From Methanococcoides sp. (GTDB lineage: Archaea; Halobacteriota; Methanosarcinia; Methanosarcinales; Methanosarcinaceae): a stretch of 64,000 nt of DNA. The position numbers and the translations under genes are program-made. The stretch spans positions 62,001 to 126,000 of the forward strand of contig JAIORD010000042.1 of the NCBI GenBank assembly GCA_021108275.1. Direction: 5' to 3'. This document shows, one piece after another, positions 18,002-26,959 of the stretch. Under the pieces are notes generated by a model. It was not told the DNA's origin, made no database searches, and saw nothing but the letters and a program-made list of their open reading frames with translations. Position 1 is the first letter of the stretch. Every line of letters starts with the position of its first letter.

Positions 18002-19015
18002 TCACACGATTTCCATATTGAGTTTTTTTGCAGCCATTTCTATCAATGGTTTTGACAATTCTTTATGCAATTTATCCAATCCTTCTTCCCGGGTCATATC
18101 TCCGCTTCTCACAAGCCCTGCTATATCGAAAGCATATGGGTGGATCTCATATTTTTTGATATGGTTATCGCAGGCAAATGCATTTAGAAGGCAGTTTGTT
18201 GAATTGCTGTCACTGATCTTCGGTGGTATCCATCCGATATCAATTAGATTCTCTACTATCTTCTCTTCATTATAGTCCCACAGGCACAATGGGTGTAAAA
18301 TAATTGGAGTAGCCTCCTTGTTTATGGTTTCTATTATCTCATTTTTTATAAGGAAAATTTCATCTTTGTCCTCTATTCCGATATTTTGAAGCTGCTTCTC
18401 AAAAATATCTCTGGACCATTTTATGAAATTGGCCTGAAGGTCAATTATGGGATTGGGTGCCTGTCCAGATGTAAACGCAAAAACAATGAATGGTGCTTTA
18501 TGGACGATCGCCTGTTCTATCAGTTTCTGCTTGATAATGCTAATACAGGTATTGCAGATATCACTGGCTCGATATCTGGCTAATTTTGAGTATGCGTTGG
18601 TAGATTCAGCTGCTTTTTTAAATGTATCATAAAGCTTCTTTTCTTCCATTGTCAGCTTAAAATAATCGCATCCCACGATCTCACACATCTTTTTTGCATT
18701 GGCAACAGCAGTGTCTGAAATAAAAGCATTATCAAATTGAACTGCAAGTATATTCAGGAAAGGGTACTCTTTTTTAAGTTTATAGAGTCCATATGAAGAG
18801 TCTTTTCCACCGGAAAGTGCAAAAATAACATCATATTCCCCTACTCCGCTGTGTTCTTTAAGCAGGTTTTCTATAATCCCCAAATATTTCTTCTTTTCTT
18901 CTGAAGATATGGGTGTGTAATTCTCACAGAACTGGCAAAGGCCACTCTCTTCGCTTATTTTTATACCAGGAATGTCTGAATCTAAGATACATTTTTTACA
19001 TATTAGCTTTGACAT
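18002..19015 (-). CDS. N-acetyl sugar amidotransferase (WbpG/PseA-like)
   Basis: A 337-residue PP-loop ATPase of the WbpG type, which converts a sugar acetamido group to an amidine in several surface polysaccharides. The N-terminal zinc cluster is CKKC...CQFC (residues about 6-30), the PP-loop ALSGGKDSSYGLYKL follows, and later DICNTCISII supplies more cysteines. In Pseudomonas WbpG works with HisH- and HisF-like partners; none is seen in this window. The start overlaps the end of the AMP-ligase gene by 20 nt, which indicates coupling. Confidence 0.85.
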   Translation of the reverse strand: MSKLICKKCILDSDIPGIKISEESGLCQFCENYTPISSEEKKKYLGIIENLLKEHSGVGEYDVIFALSGGKDSSYGLYKLKKEYPFLNILAVQFDNAFISDTAVANAKKMCEIVGCDYFKLTMEEKKLYDTFKKAAESTNAYSKLARYRASDICNTCISIIKQKLIEQAIVHKAPFIVFAFTSGQAPNPIIDLQANFIKWSRDIFEKQLQNIGIEDKDEIFLIKNEIIETINKEATPIILHPLCLWDYNEEKIVENLIDIGWIPPKISDSNSTNCLLNAFACDNHIKKYEIHPYAFDIAGLVRSGDMTREEGLDKLHKELSKPLIEMAAKKLNMEIV

Positions 19016-20474
19016 TTTTATACCCCTCTATTATAGACCTGTTTGATATTTTTCCGCTTTTGCTTAGTGGTAAGTTCTCGATAAGAATAATTTCCAGTGG
19101 ACACAAAAAACCGGGCAGGTTCTTCCTGCAAAATGTATACAATGTTTCAACTTCTGTATCCGAGGTTGGAATTACCATAAGGCTGATTGCATTTCCTAGG
19201 TACTCATGATCGACTGGGACAACGAATACATCAGATACTTCATTATTTTTCCCAATATATTTTTCCACTTCTCTTGGATTTATTCGATGATCGGCAACTT
19301 TGATCAGATCGTCCTTGCGGCCTAATAATTTAAAGTAACCATTTGGTAACTTCTGTGCCAGATCTCCGGTATGCATCCAACCATCTATGATCTTTTTACG
19401 GGTAGCTTCCTCATCGTTAAGGTAACCTATCAGTATATTTTTACCTCTGGCGATCAATTCTCCCGTGACACCGGAATCAACTGACTTATTGCTATCATCA
19501 ACTACATCAAGCTCAACTCCTGGAATTGGTCTGCCTATTGTATCGGGGTATTTTTCCAGGTCGGCTGACGGAAGATAGGAAAGTCTTGCTGTTGCTTCTG
19601 TTTGTCCATACATAGGGATTATTTCGATCCCGTCACTCAATTGCTTGATCATTTCTATGGTCTCTATTCCCATGGCACCGCCTGCAGAAGCAGCAAGTCT
19701 GACGTTCCTGAACGATTTCTGGAATCTGGAAGGATACTTGAGAAGGATACGGTAGGTACTTGGAACTCCATAAAATATAGTTACCCCTGATTCTATAAGT
19801 TTAAAGGTAGATTCGAGGAAAGTAAGGCCACCGATCTTAATAGCACCTCCTGCTATCAACTGGGAATTAATTATCGAATTTCCAAAAGCATGGTGTGGAG
19901 ATATCACCTGTGCAGCTTTGTCCTTCGGTGTTATATTAAGTACATCGATTATGGAATTTGCATTTGCTATTAGATTTTCATCACTTAGCATGACACCTTT
20001 TGGAGTTCCGGTCGTCCCGGAAGTATACATTACGAGCCTTAATAGCTCATTATTGTTCTCAGTAATGGTCTTTTTACGTAAAGTCATCACAGAGGAATCG
20101 TTTGAAATATTGATCACAGTGGCGAATCCTTCAAAGAAAGCATTTCCAAATCTCGAATATTGCTGGTCTGTGACAATAATATTATTTATCCGGTTACTAT
20201 CAAGTATCTCTCGAATGTTAGATTCCATCAGTTCCACAGGTAGGGGGACAGCGATGTTATCCGATCGATAAACTGCCATTAGAGCCTGAATATATTCTAT
20301 GCCTGATTCGGCAAGGATTGCAAATTTACAATTCTCAAAATCATTTATTTCTGATGCTATAGTGCTTATATTTTCATCAAGAAGACTATAGGAAACAGAT
20401 CTTTCCTTCTCTTCCAGAGCAATGTTCTTAGGAATTGTTTTTGCATGGTTTGCAATATATTCATCAATTCTCAT
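18996..20474 (-). CDS. AMP-forming acyl-CoA/ACP ligase (ANL superfamily)
   Basis: A 492-residue adenylating enzyme. It shows the P-loop-like motif YTSGTTGTPKGVMLS, the acyl-adenylate region YGQTEATARL, the hinge motif GWMHTGDLAQKLPNGYFKLLGRKDDLIK and the catalytic lysine region LPLSKSGKISN. It should activate a carboxylic or amino acid as adenylate and pass it to a thiol. The acyl carrier protein gene 4 nt upstream makes ACP loading the best guess. Comparable AMP ligases are standard members of bacterial exosortase A loci. The acid cannot be predicted from sequence. Confidence 0.9.
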   Translation of the reverse strand: MRIDEYIANHAKTIPKNIALEEKERSVSYSLLDENISTIASEINDFENCKFAILAESGIEYIQALMAVYRSDNIAVPLPVELMESNIREILDSNRINNIIVTDQQYSRFGNAFFEGFATVINISNDSSVMTLRKKTITENNNELLRLVMYTSGTTGTPKGVMLSDENLIANANSIIDVLNITPKDKAAQVISPHHAFGNSIINSQLIAGGAIKIGGLTFLESTFKLIESGVTIFYGVPSTYRILLKYPSRFQKSFRNVRLAASAGGAMGIETIEMIKQLSDGIEIIPMYGQTEATARLSYLPSADLEKYPDTIGRPIPGVELDVVDDSNKSVDSGVTGELIARGKNILIGYLNDEEATRKKIIDGWMHTGDLAQKLPNGYFKLLGRKDDLIKVADHRINPREVEKYIGKNNEVSDVFVVPVDHEYLGNAISLMVIPTSDTEVETLYTFCRKNLPGFLCPLEIILIENLPLSKSGKISNRSIIEGYKNVKANM

Positions 20475-20478
20475 TGTC

Positions 20479-20724
20479 TCACTTTGTCAATTTTTGGATA
20501 ATATTTACAATTCCATTGATCGAATCAAAATTTTCAGGAGTTAATAGGTCTTCAGGAATATCGATGGAATATTTTTCAGAAATAAAATCTATTAATTCGA
20601 TCAATCCAATAGAATCGATGATTCCTTTCATAGTTAAAGAATCATCATCATTTAATTTTGTACCACTGTCCATAAATGATTTATTTTGCAAGTATGCCAT
20701 CATTTCTTCTTTAATTTGTTCCAT
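20479..20724 (-). CDS. Acyl carrier protein
   Basis: An 81-residue four-helix carrier protein. The phosphopantetheine attachment serine is Ser38 in IIDSIGLIEL. Acidic helix II and the C-terminal helix are as expected. The frame begins with TTG at 20742, but the ATG at 20724 has GGTGGAG upstream and gives the usual length. Archaea lack bacterial fatty-acid synthase, so a lone ACP beside an AMP ligase points to a dedicated acyl- or aminoacyl-transfer pathway and requires a phosphopantetheinyl transferase, which is not seen here. First gene of the operon running down to 16138. Confidence 0.9.
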   Translation of the reverse strand: MEQIKEEMMAYLQNKSFMDSGTKLNDDDSLTMKGIIDSIGLIELIDFISEKYSIDIPEDLLTPENFDSINGIVNIIQKLTK

Positions 20725-21245
20725 ACGTGTCGCTCCACCCAACTTATTAATTATTTAAATAGCATAATAATGCAGCATTGATACAACAAAACCATGTCCC
20801 AGAAATATAAGGAATACTTTCTGTTTCATAGCTTTTTGACCCAATTCCCATAAGTAAATAACTTTAATCGTATATAATATGTTGTGATTTTACACAACTT
20901 CTTCTATCTGTTGAAGATCAATCTATAATACTTTAATTGTAATTATTATTAATTTCTATTTATAACTTTCAGAAACTACTAGTTATATACTTTTTATGAG
21001 TGTTACGCATCTAATGGTTGAATGTTTTTTTGTAGATAGCTTATATTGATCTTGTAATTATTTGAAGCAAAAGCAACAGACAATATGTATCTGCTATTAA
21101 TAAGAAATTCTTAATGTTTGATATCAGTGAGATCAATTTCCTTATTCAAACTGATTTTAATGTTTTTATAGGCGTATTTTCATCGCTACTCAGATCAAGG
21201 TATATCAGCGTAAATCTAAGTATATTTTTAAGTTCCCATGCCAAG
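20725..21245. other. AT-rich gap between the GNAT and ACP genes
   Basis: About 520 nt with no supported gene. On the minus strand an ATTTAAATAA element near 20750-20760 is a candidate TATA box for the ACP operon. The remainder is very AT-rich, consistent with decayed or regulatory DNA; no repeat or RNA was recognised. Confidence 0.5.
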
Positions 21246-22376
21246 TTATAAGACCCCTCGATTTGGGTCGAAAATGGACAGTAAGAGTTCAGATTGACTT
21301 GCTTTTTCATTGTCTTTATCTTCAGTATTAACGAATTTATACAAGTATGGTATCTTGTTCGATCTTTTTATTTTGATCTCTTTTTTCAAGATTTCATTCA
21401 TTTCCTCATTAATTGGCCAGAAACTCACTGCAGCAACATCATGTTTCTTTGCTAAAATTTTTGCAAAAGGAATAACTGCTCGAATTATTCCCTCATCATA
21501 TTTTGGGATATATACATCTTTTAATTGCATGACTTTGGCATCATGTTTGTATGTTATGTCAAATACAAAGTATCCAACGAGTTTGTTGTTCTGTGAGTCC
21601 ATACATTTAATAACATGCCTTCTGCCATCAAAAGCCTTTGAGAAAAATAACCATCGTAATGTTTCTACATCCCGATATAATGTTGTTGAGTTCTCTTTTC
21701 GATTATTATGCCATAGCTCTGCAAATGATTCATCACAGTCACTACACAACGAACAAATGAAGTTATTGCGCTTTTTCGGATGTGTTCTTTTATCTTCTAT
21801 CAATTTAATAAAAGGTGATATCAATTTTGTAGGGACTAATAGAATTTTCAGTATGACCAGCTTTGGTTGGGATATAACACTTTTTTTAATCAAAAAATTA
21901 AGCATTTTTCCATAATCGCGTACATACAAGTATTCAATTCCATCGAAAGGGATCTCAAAGTCTTCAAAGCCAAATTTTTTAAAAATTCCATATGATGCTT
22001 CATTTGGACTATTATTGAGTAGTAGTTTAACATTTTTTTGCTTGGCGAAGGCACGCAGTAGCTGGATACCTGTCATTCCGCGCATTGAAGGTCTTACATA
22101 GAATGGCATGCCTGCTATAGCTATATCCACTGATCCGTTGATCTGATATTTCACAGGAATATTTCCAAAGAATCCAACGATCTCACCATCTTTTTCGACA
22201 ACCCAACCATATGGAATGCCTGGATCCATGCTCGGATTCTCTACCCACCATGTATAGATACGATTTTTCCAGACATCAAGTGAGTCTGATTGGAAACCTT
22301 CTGCCAAGAACTCAGCAATCTTTCCAAAATCTTTTTCTTCCACGTATCTTAACTTGGCCGATGACATGATCTTCAT
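21246..22376 (-). CDS. GNAT-fold acyltransferase-like protein
   Basis: A 376-residue protein whose first 160 residues look like a GNAT fold: KLRYVEEKDFGKIAEFLAEGF, YGWVVEKDGEIVGFFGNIPV, IAGMPFYVRPSMRGMTGIQLLRAF (acyl-CoA pyrophosphate loop region) and NEASYGIFKKFGFEDFE. The second half may be a further GNAT-like repeat and is unassigned. It could transfer the acyl group produced by the neighbouring ligase and ACP to a sugar amine, but this is inference. The start is uncertain: ATG at 22376 or 22367; neither has a clear Shine-Dalgarno and the TATA-like ACATATATTTAT upstream suggests a leaderless message. Confidence 0.72.
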   Translation of the reverse strand: MKIMSSAKLRYVEEKDFGKIAEFLAEGFQSDSLDVWKNRIYTWWVENPSMDPGIPYGWVVEKDGEIVGFFGNIPVKYQINGSVDIAIAGMPFYVRPSMRGMTGIQLLRAFAKQKNVKLLLNNSPNEASYGIFKKFGFEDFEIPFDGIEYLYVRDYGKMLNFLIKKSVISQPKLVILKILLVPTKLISPFIKLIEDKRTHPKKRNNFICSLCSDCDESFAELWHNNRKENSTTLYRDVETLRWLFFSKAFDGRRHVIKCMDSQNNKLVGYFVFDITYKHDAKVMQLKDVYIPKYDEGIIRAVIPFAKILAKKHDVAAVSFWPINEEMNEILKKEIKIKRSNKIPYLYKFVNTEDKDNEKASQSELLLSIFDPNRGVL

Positions 22377-22450
22377 ATAAATATATGTAACATAACGATT
22401 TAACAATTTCTATATGTGATCTAAGGCAGGATCTACAATCATTACAAGTA

Positions 22451-22560
22451 GTGACAATGATCACAGGTAATTATGTGAGGTAATAATTTTTGCCATGACT
22501 ATTGCATTTTTGGTTTTCAGGATAAAACTAGATGTTTAAGGAAAACAGATTTAGAGTTTG
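22451..22560 (+). pseudogene. Decayed copy of the small membrane-protein gene at 15854-16072
   Basis: This stretch aligns with 15974-16084 over about 110 nt. It starts with TGACAATGATCACAGGTA against TGTCAATGATCACAGGTA and ends with TTTTCAGGATAAAACTAGAT against TATTCAGGATCAAGCTAGAT. Stops and a frameshift break it: VTMITG is in one frame and VFRIKLD in another. The two copies flank the block 16085-22450, which suggests that a duplication or insertion accompanied arrival of the ACP operon. Confidence 0.75.
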
Positions 22561-23405
22561 TTCTGATTTATGCTGATTTCTGTTTTTAGATTCATGATGT
22601 ACATAATACCACCTGCAACGATGGCAAAAATGATCCATCCTATATGTGTGTGGACCGACATCATAACCTCAGTTCCATATGAGTATGCAGCTATGTAAAG
22701 GATTATTACTCGCACAAGGTTTGCGATATAGGCAACAACAACAGCAAATCCTAGCAAATATAATGTCTTACTAAAATTCATTTTCTCTATGCGACTATAA
22801 CCAGCAACAATTCCTATCAGTAGGAACATTGAATATAATCCAGAGCATGGTCCGCCTATCACTATAGTCATATCTTCAACACCACTGAGCTTCACAGTCT
22901 CAGTTGCAATTACTTCAATGGGTATTCCTGCCAGTTTAATGATAGTTACTGTTGGTAATAGGACAAAGTAATGATTGAACAGATGAAAAAAGTTGATTTC
23001 TAATGCACCAAACAATGTATAGAATATCAAGTACAAAAAAGTAAATATGGCGGCTATGTATGCACCAAATTCTCCCATACGGCGAATTTGGGGGTTGTTT
23101 ATTCCAAAAGCTATGAGTGATATCCCTAAGAAGAATACCATAGTATCAAGTGTGCCAAGTTGACTATTGGTCCTAAAGTTATAGAATAGATCTGCAAAAG
23201 CAATGAAAGTACCTATGGAAATGTACAATTTTGAACTTTCTATTGTTCTGGTCTCTGTCAAACGTATGCGTGTGACCAAGGCTGCAGCAGCTAAGATCAA
23301 GAATATACCAACATACGTAGAGCCTTCGCTGAACTCTATTGTAGCCCCTGTGAACAATGAAAGTATAAGGAGTATGAGAAATACATTCTTATTTTCGTTT
23401 ATCAT
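22551..23405 (-). CDS. Archaeosortase/exosortase-family transpeptidase
   Basis: A 284-residue polytopic membrane protein with about eight hydrophobic segments. The catalytic triad of the family is visible in order: Cys187 in IGGPCSGLYSM, Arg232 in YIANLVRVIIL, and His252/His254 in MMSVHTHIGW. It should cleave C-terminal sorting tails and join the protein to a lipid or glycan. The PEF-CTERM protein at 12378-12881 is a candidate substrate, so an ArtC-like type is suspected; the subtype needs a profile search. It is divergent from the polysaccharide deacetylase gene and surrounded by glycan genes, as typical for sortases of this family. Confidence 0.9.
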   Translation of the reverse strand: MINENKNVFLILLILSLFTGATIEFSEGSTYVGIFLILAAAALVTRIRLTETRTIESSKLYISIGTFIAFADLFYNFRTNSQLGTLDTMVFFLGISLIAFGINNPQIRRMGEFGAYIAAIFTFLYLIFYTLFGALEINFFHLFNHYFVLLPTVTIIKLAGIPIEVIATETVKLSGVEDMTIVIGGPCSGLYSMFLLIGIVAGYSRIEKMNFSKTLYLLGFAVVVAYIANLVRVIILYIAAYSYGTEVMMSVHTHIGWIIFAIVAGGIMYIMNLKTEISINQNKL

Positions 23406-23487
23406 CTATATGTTTTACTTGTCAATTACTGCATATTAAAGTACTGTTTATGCTTTCAAGTCTTGTTGAACTTTAAAGCATCTGTAC

Positions 23488-23498
23488 ATATATAAATA
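23488..23498 (+). promoter_or_regulatory. TATA box of the plus-strand glycan series
   Basis: ATATATAAATA lies about 100 nt before the polysaccharide deacetylase start, in the gap divergent from the archaeosortase gene. It is a good archaeal TATA match; the start site is not determined. Confidence 0.45.
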
Positions 23499-23600
23499 CT
23501 AAAACAGCTAATCTAAAATATGAAAGCTTGATCATTCGATTTCTATCGTCTGAACAGTTCAATTGTGAAAATCATATTTGTTCATTGGGGGTAAATAATT

Positions 23601-24392
23601 GTGAGAGATTTCACATTATCAATGTACGGACAATTTCTTGAAGCCATCACCAATACGGAGTACACTGCAATCTCCGTGCACGATTATCTCAAATCCGCGC
23701 CTGATCGGTGTGTAATTCTTCGCCATGATGTAGATCGTGCTGTGAAACGTTCGCTTGATATGGCGCAACTTGAGCATGAATATGGCATTAGGTCTACGTA
23801 TTACTTCAGACACACCGATGAAGTATTTAAACCAGATTACATGCATGCGATTGCAGATCTGGGGCATGAAATAGGGTTCCATTACGAAGTTCTGGATAAG
23901 GCTAAGGGTGATCTGAAAAAAGCCATCAATATCTTCGAAAAGGAACTGAATGAATTGAGAGACGTGGAAGAGATAACTACGGTTTGCATGCATGGAAATC
24001 CCTTGTCTCAGTGGTTGAATCGTGATATATGGAAGAAATACGATTTCAAGGAATTCGGGATCTTAGGTGAACCCTATCTTTCTATAGACTACAATAAGGT
24101 ACTGTACCTGACTGACACTGGCAGGACCTGGGCAGATCTGAAAATCCGCGTTAAGGATGTGCTGAATTCTGGTGGATCTGGAGCAAATTCTGGCTTTGTT
24201 GGAAAGATAGCCTCTACGAAAGATTTGATCGAATTTGTCAAAAGTGAAGAGGTCCCACAGATGTGCATCCTTGCACATCCTAACAGATGGTGCGACGATA
24301 CTTTCGGATGGACAAAAGAGATAATCTCGCAGAACATCAAAAATATCGGCAAGGCTGGGTTAGTCTGGTACAGGAACAGAAGGTCCTTGTGA
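23601..24392 (+). CDS. Polysaccharide deacetylase-like protein
   Basis: A 263-residue NodB-like TIM-barrel protein. The metal motif pair is RHDVDR (residues about 39-44) and GHEIGFHYE (about 92-100), and YYFRHTDE matches the core strand between them. It would remove N-acetyl groups from glycan sugars. Bacterial exosortase A loci include a deacetylase of this family, which strengthens the link to the divergent archaeosortase gene. The start is GTG at 23601 with GGGGGT (23587-23592) 8 nt upstream. No signal peptide is visible, so action on cytosolic, lipid-linked precursors is likely. Confidence 0.85.
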   Translation: MRDFTLSMYGQFLEAITNTEYTAISVHDYLKSAPDRCVILRHDVDRAVKRSLDMAQLEHEYGIRSTYYFRHTDEVFKPDYMHAIADLGHEIGFHYEVLDKAKGDLKKAINIFEKELNELRDVEEITTVCMHGNPLSQWLNRDIWKKYDFKEFGILGEPYLSIDYNKVLYLTDTGRTWADLKIRVKDVLNSGGSGANSGFVGKIASTKDLIEFVKSEEVPQMCILAHPNRWCDDTFGWTKEIISQNIKNIGKAGLVWYRNRRSL

Positions 24393-24417
24393 TCCTGGTT
24401 GGGATGTGTGCTGAGAT

Positions 24418-25431
24418 ATGATCGAGATAACAGATTCATTCGATAAGGTCCAGTGGGACAATTTCGTAAGCGATCATCCACATGGCAATATCTTCCAAAC
24501 CACGGAGATGGTTGAGGTCTACAGACAGGCAAAGAACTATGAACCTGTATCGTTGGCTGCGGTAGATTCTGTGTCTGGAGATATCTTAGCGTTAGTACAG
24601 GCAGCTGTTATATGTGAAATTAGTGGAATCGGAAGTTCGTATTCAGCACGTTCTGTGATACATGGAGGACCTCTTGCTGTTGAAAGTAGAGAAGGTGCTG
24701 AAGCAGTTTCTGTTTTGATGGGTCACTATAATGCTGTGATGAAAAAGAAGGCAATATATACCCAGATCCGCAATATATGGGATATACATGAATCTAAACA
24801 GATGCTGGAATCCCTGGGTTATACATATAGTGAGCATCTGAACTATCTGATCGACCTTAACAGGACTGCTGATACTGTGTGGCAAAGTATTCATAAATCA
24901 CGCCGAAAAGGTATCAACAGGGCAGAAAAAGCCGGTATCAAGATTAAGATGATCGAGAATGATGCTGAATTGGTATATTCATATAATTTGATTGAACAAA
25001 CTTATAAGAATGTTCGAATGCCGATTGCAGATATTTCTTTATTTAGGGCTGTATATAATTTATTTGCGCCAACAGGTATGGCTGATTTCTATGTCGCTAT
25101 TCAGGACGGAATGCCTGTAGGTACCCGGATAGTGCTCAAATATAATGATCTGGTGTATGACTGGTATGCAGGATCAAAAAAAGATGTGGAGTATGTGGAC
25201 GAAGCGCTCGTCTGGTGGGTTCTCAAAGAAAACGTTGGTACATATAAGACATTTGACTTTGGTGGTGCAGGTCACCCGAGCAAACCATATGGTGTAAGGG
25301 AATTCAAAAGACGTTTTGGTGGTAAGGAAGTGAATTTTGGTAGGTATGAGATAACACATGACAAGTTCAAGAATAAAATTGCTGAAGTTGGGTATGTTAT
25401 ATACAAGAAATTGAAGTGTGGACAATTCTAA
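24418..25431 (+). CDS. FemAB-like aminoacyl/acyl transferase, copy 1
   Basis: A 337-residue double-GNAT protein of the FemAB/BioF2-like class. Recognisable parts are NIFQTTEMVEVY near the N-terminus, LIDLNRTADTVWQSIHKSRR in the middle, and YDWYAGSKKD with the end motif FDFGGAG...VREFKRRFGG. FemAB enzymes add amino acids to glycan precursors; a member of the family is characteristic of exosortase A loci. It follows the deacetylase by 25 nt and precedes the DegT gene. It is clearly paralogous to the protein at 28137-29141. Confidence 0.87.
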   Translation: MIEITDSFDKVQWDNFVSDHPHGNIFQTTEMVEVYRQAKNYEPVSLAAVDSVSGDILALVQAAVICEISGIGSSYSARSVIHGGPLAVESREGAEAVSVLMGHYNAVMKKKAIYTQIRNIWDIHESKQMLESLGYTYSEHLNYLIDLNRTADTVWQSIHKSRRKGINRAEKAGIKIKMIENDAELVYSYNLIEQTYKNVRMPIADISLFRAVYNLFAPTGMADFYVAIQDGMPVGTRIVLKYNDLVYDWYAGSKKDVEYVDEALVWWVLKENVGTYKTFDFGGAGHPSKPYGVREFKRRFGGKEVNFGRYEITHDKFKNKIAEVGYVIYKKLKCGQF

Positions 25432-25475
25432 CATCGATATGTACTTATAAAATTGAACTAGAACCAATATTAAGA

Positions 25476-26660
25476 ATGAATTCGATTAAACCCGACCCCA
25501 GATTAATTCCCAGATTTAACATTGACTATTATACTGGGGATTTCCTATCATCAATGCTACATCTAGAGAAAAAACCAGATGTAGACAAGATTACAAATCT
25601 ATTTGCAGATGTATCCATTAATTACACAAATAGCGGTCGAACTTCTCTTTATATCATTTTAAAAGCTCTGAATTTGCCTGAGAATTCAAACATTGGTGTT
25701 TCTTTATATACGTGCCCAAGTGATTTCGATGCGATAATACATGCTGGACATAATCCAGTATTTATTGACATTGAACCTGATAATTATACTCTCGATCCAC
25801 AAGATCTGAATAAAAAAATAGATGATCTTGCTGCTGTTGTTGTAGTCCATGCCTTAGGTCGTCCCGCTGACCTTGAAGGGATACTGAAGGTTGCAGGGGA
25901 CAAGCCGGTGATCGAGGACTGTGCTCATGCATTGTTGAGCAGGTACAAAGGGATGCTTGTTGGAACAATTGCAACTGCTGGATTTTTTAGTTTCAGAACT
26001 GGGAAATATATTTCCGCAGGTGAGGGTGGAATGATCACTACTAATGATCTTCAGCTTGCATCAAATATAGAGAATGAGATTGAAAAACTCCAACTTCCTT
26101 CAATTACTGACGAGATAAAACATGCAACAATAACGTATGCACGCTCGCTACTGTATCACAGGCCCTGGTTTGGATTGTTTTCTTTGCCACTTGGTAGTAG
26201 GATTGAAGATAAGATTGATATTATGAACAAACGCTCATTTAGTAAAACAAAGATCCGGAACACGGATCTTCATGTTATTACTAAAAAAATAAAGGATTTT
26301 CAGGGAAAAGTGGATAAAACTAGGGATAATTCCCTTTATTTAATAGAACAACTAAAAGGTCTTGATCTAATACTTCCATTTGAGCGTTCGGAAACCTACT
26401 GTAATTATTTCCTTTTTCCAATACAGTTTAAAAACATTTCTGTAAGGGACAATTTGAGTGAAGAGCTCAGAAAAGCAGGATTTGATACAGTCATGCTGTT
26501 CAGTGCGACACCAGAAATCGCAAAATTGAGTTATGGATATGAGGGGGATTGCCTTGCTACTGAAAATGTAGCAAAGAGGCTACTTGTTATGCCTAACCAT
26601 TATACATTGAGAAAAAAAGAACTTGATAAAATATGTAATATCATAAAAAATTGTATTTGA
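25476..26660 (+). CDS. DegT/DnrJ/EryC1-family aminotransferase
   Basis: A 394-residue PLP enzyme of the sugar aminotransferase family, which aminates nucleotide keto-sugars. The internal-aldimine lysine is in FFSFRTGKYISAGEGGMITTND, and the cofactor-binding aspartate region is PVIEDCAHALLSRYKG. The frame opens at GTG 25416 within the previous gene, but the ATG at 25476 gives the usual N-terminus (MNSIKPDPRLIPRFN). No Shine-Dalgarno is visible. An amino-sugar product would fit the nearby deacetylase, amidotransferase and FemAB genes. Confidence 0.87.
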   Translation: MNSIKPDPRLIPRFNIDYYTGDFLSSMLHLEKKPDVDKITNLFADVSINYTNSGRTSLYIILKALNLPENSNIGVSLYTCPSDFDAIIHAGHNPVFIDIEPDNYTLDPQDLNKKIDDLAAVVVVHALGRPADLEGILKVAGDKPVIEDCAHALLSRYKGMLVGTIATAGFFSFRTGKYISAGEGGMITTNDLQLASNIENEIEKLQLPSITDEIKHATITYARSLLYHRPWFGLFSLPLGSRIEDKIDIMNKRSFSKTKIRNTDLHVITKKIKDFQGKVDKTRDNSLYLIEQLKGLDLILPFERSETYCNYFLFPIQFKNISVRDNLSEELRKAGFDTVMLFSATPEIAKLSYGYEGDCLATENVAKRLLVMPNHYTLRKKELDKICNIIKNCI

Positions 26661-26959
26661 TAAGAATTGTTATCAAAAATATGAATAAGCGTTTGCTTCG
26701 AGATTTCCTTAAATAGTTTCGGATCATTTCGTTAAGTGCATATAATTACCATATTGGGGATAACGTATATATTAGAGGGAATAAACAATTATATACAATC
26801 TGTTTGATTGGGATCATCTTGTTGTATGGTAGGGGTTCCATATAACCAGGTGTTATCTTTGTAACTACCTCAGGCCCATTTTTGTCAAAAATTGGACCAT
26901 CTATAAAAGCTATAAAGAGCAATATAATATATTAGGTAACCTTAAAATCGGGGGCAATT
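26661..26959. other. AT-rich gap after the DegT gene
   Basis: About 300 nt with no supported gene. An ATAATATATTA element near 26919-26933 could be the promoter of the short frame at 26960. Nothing else was recognised. Confidence 0.4.
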
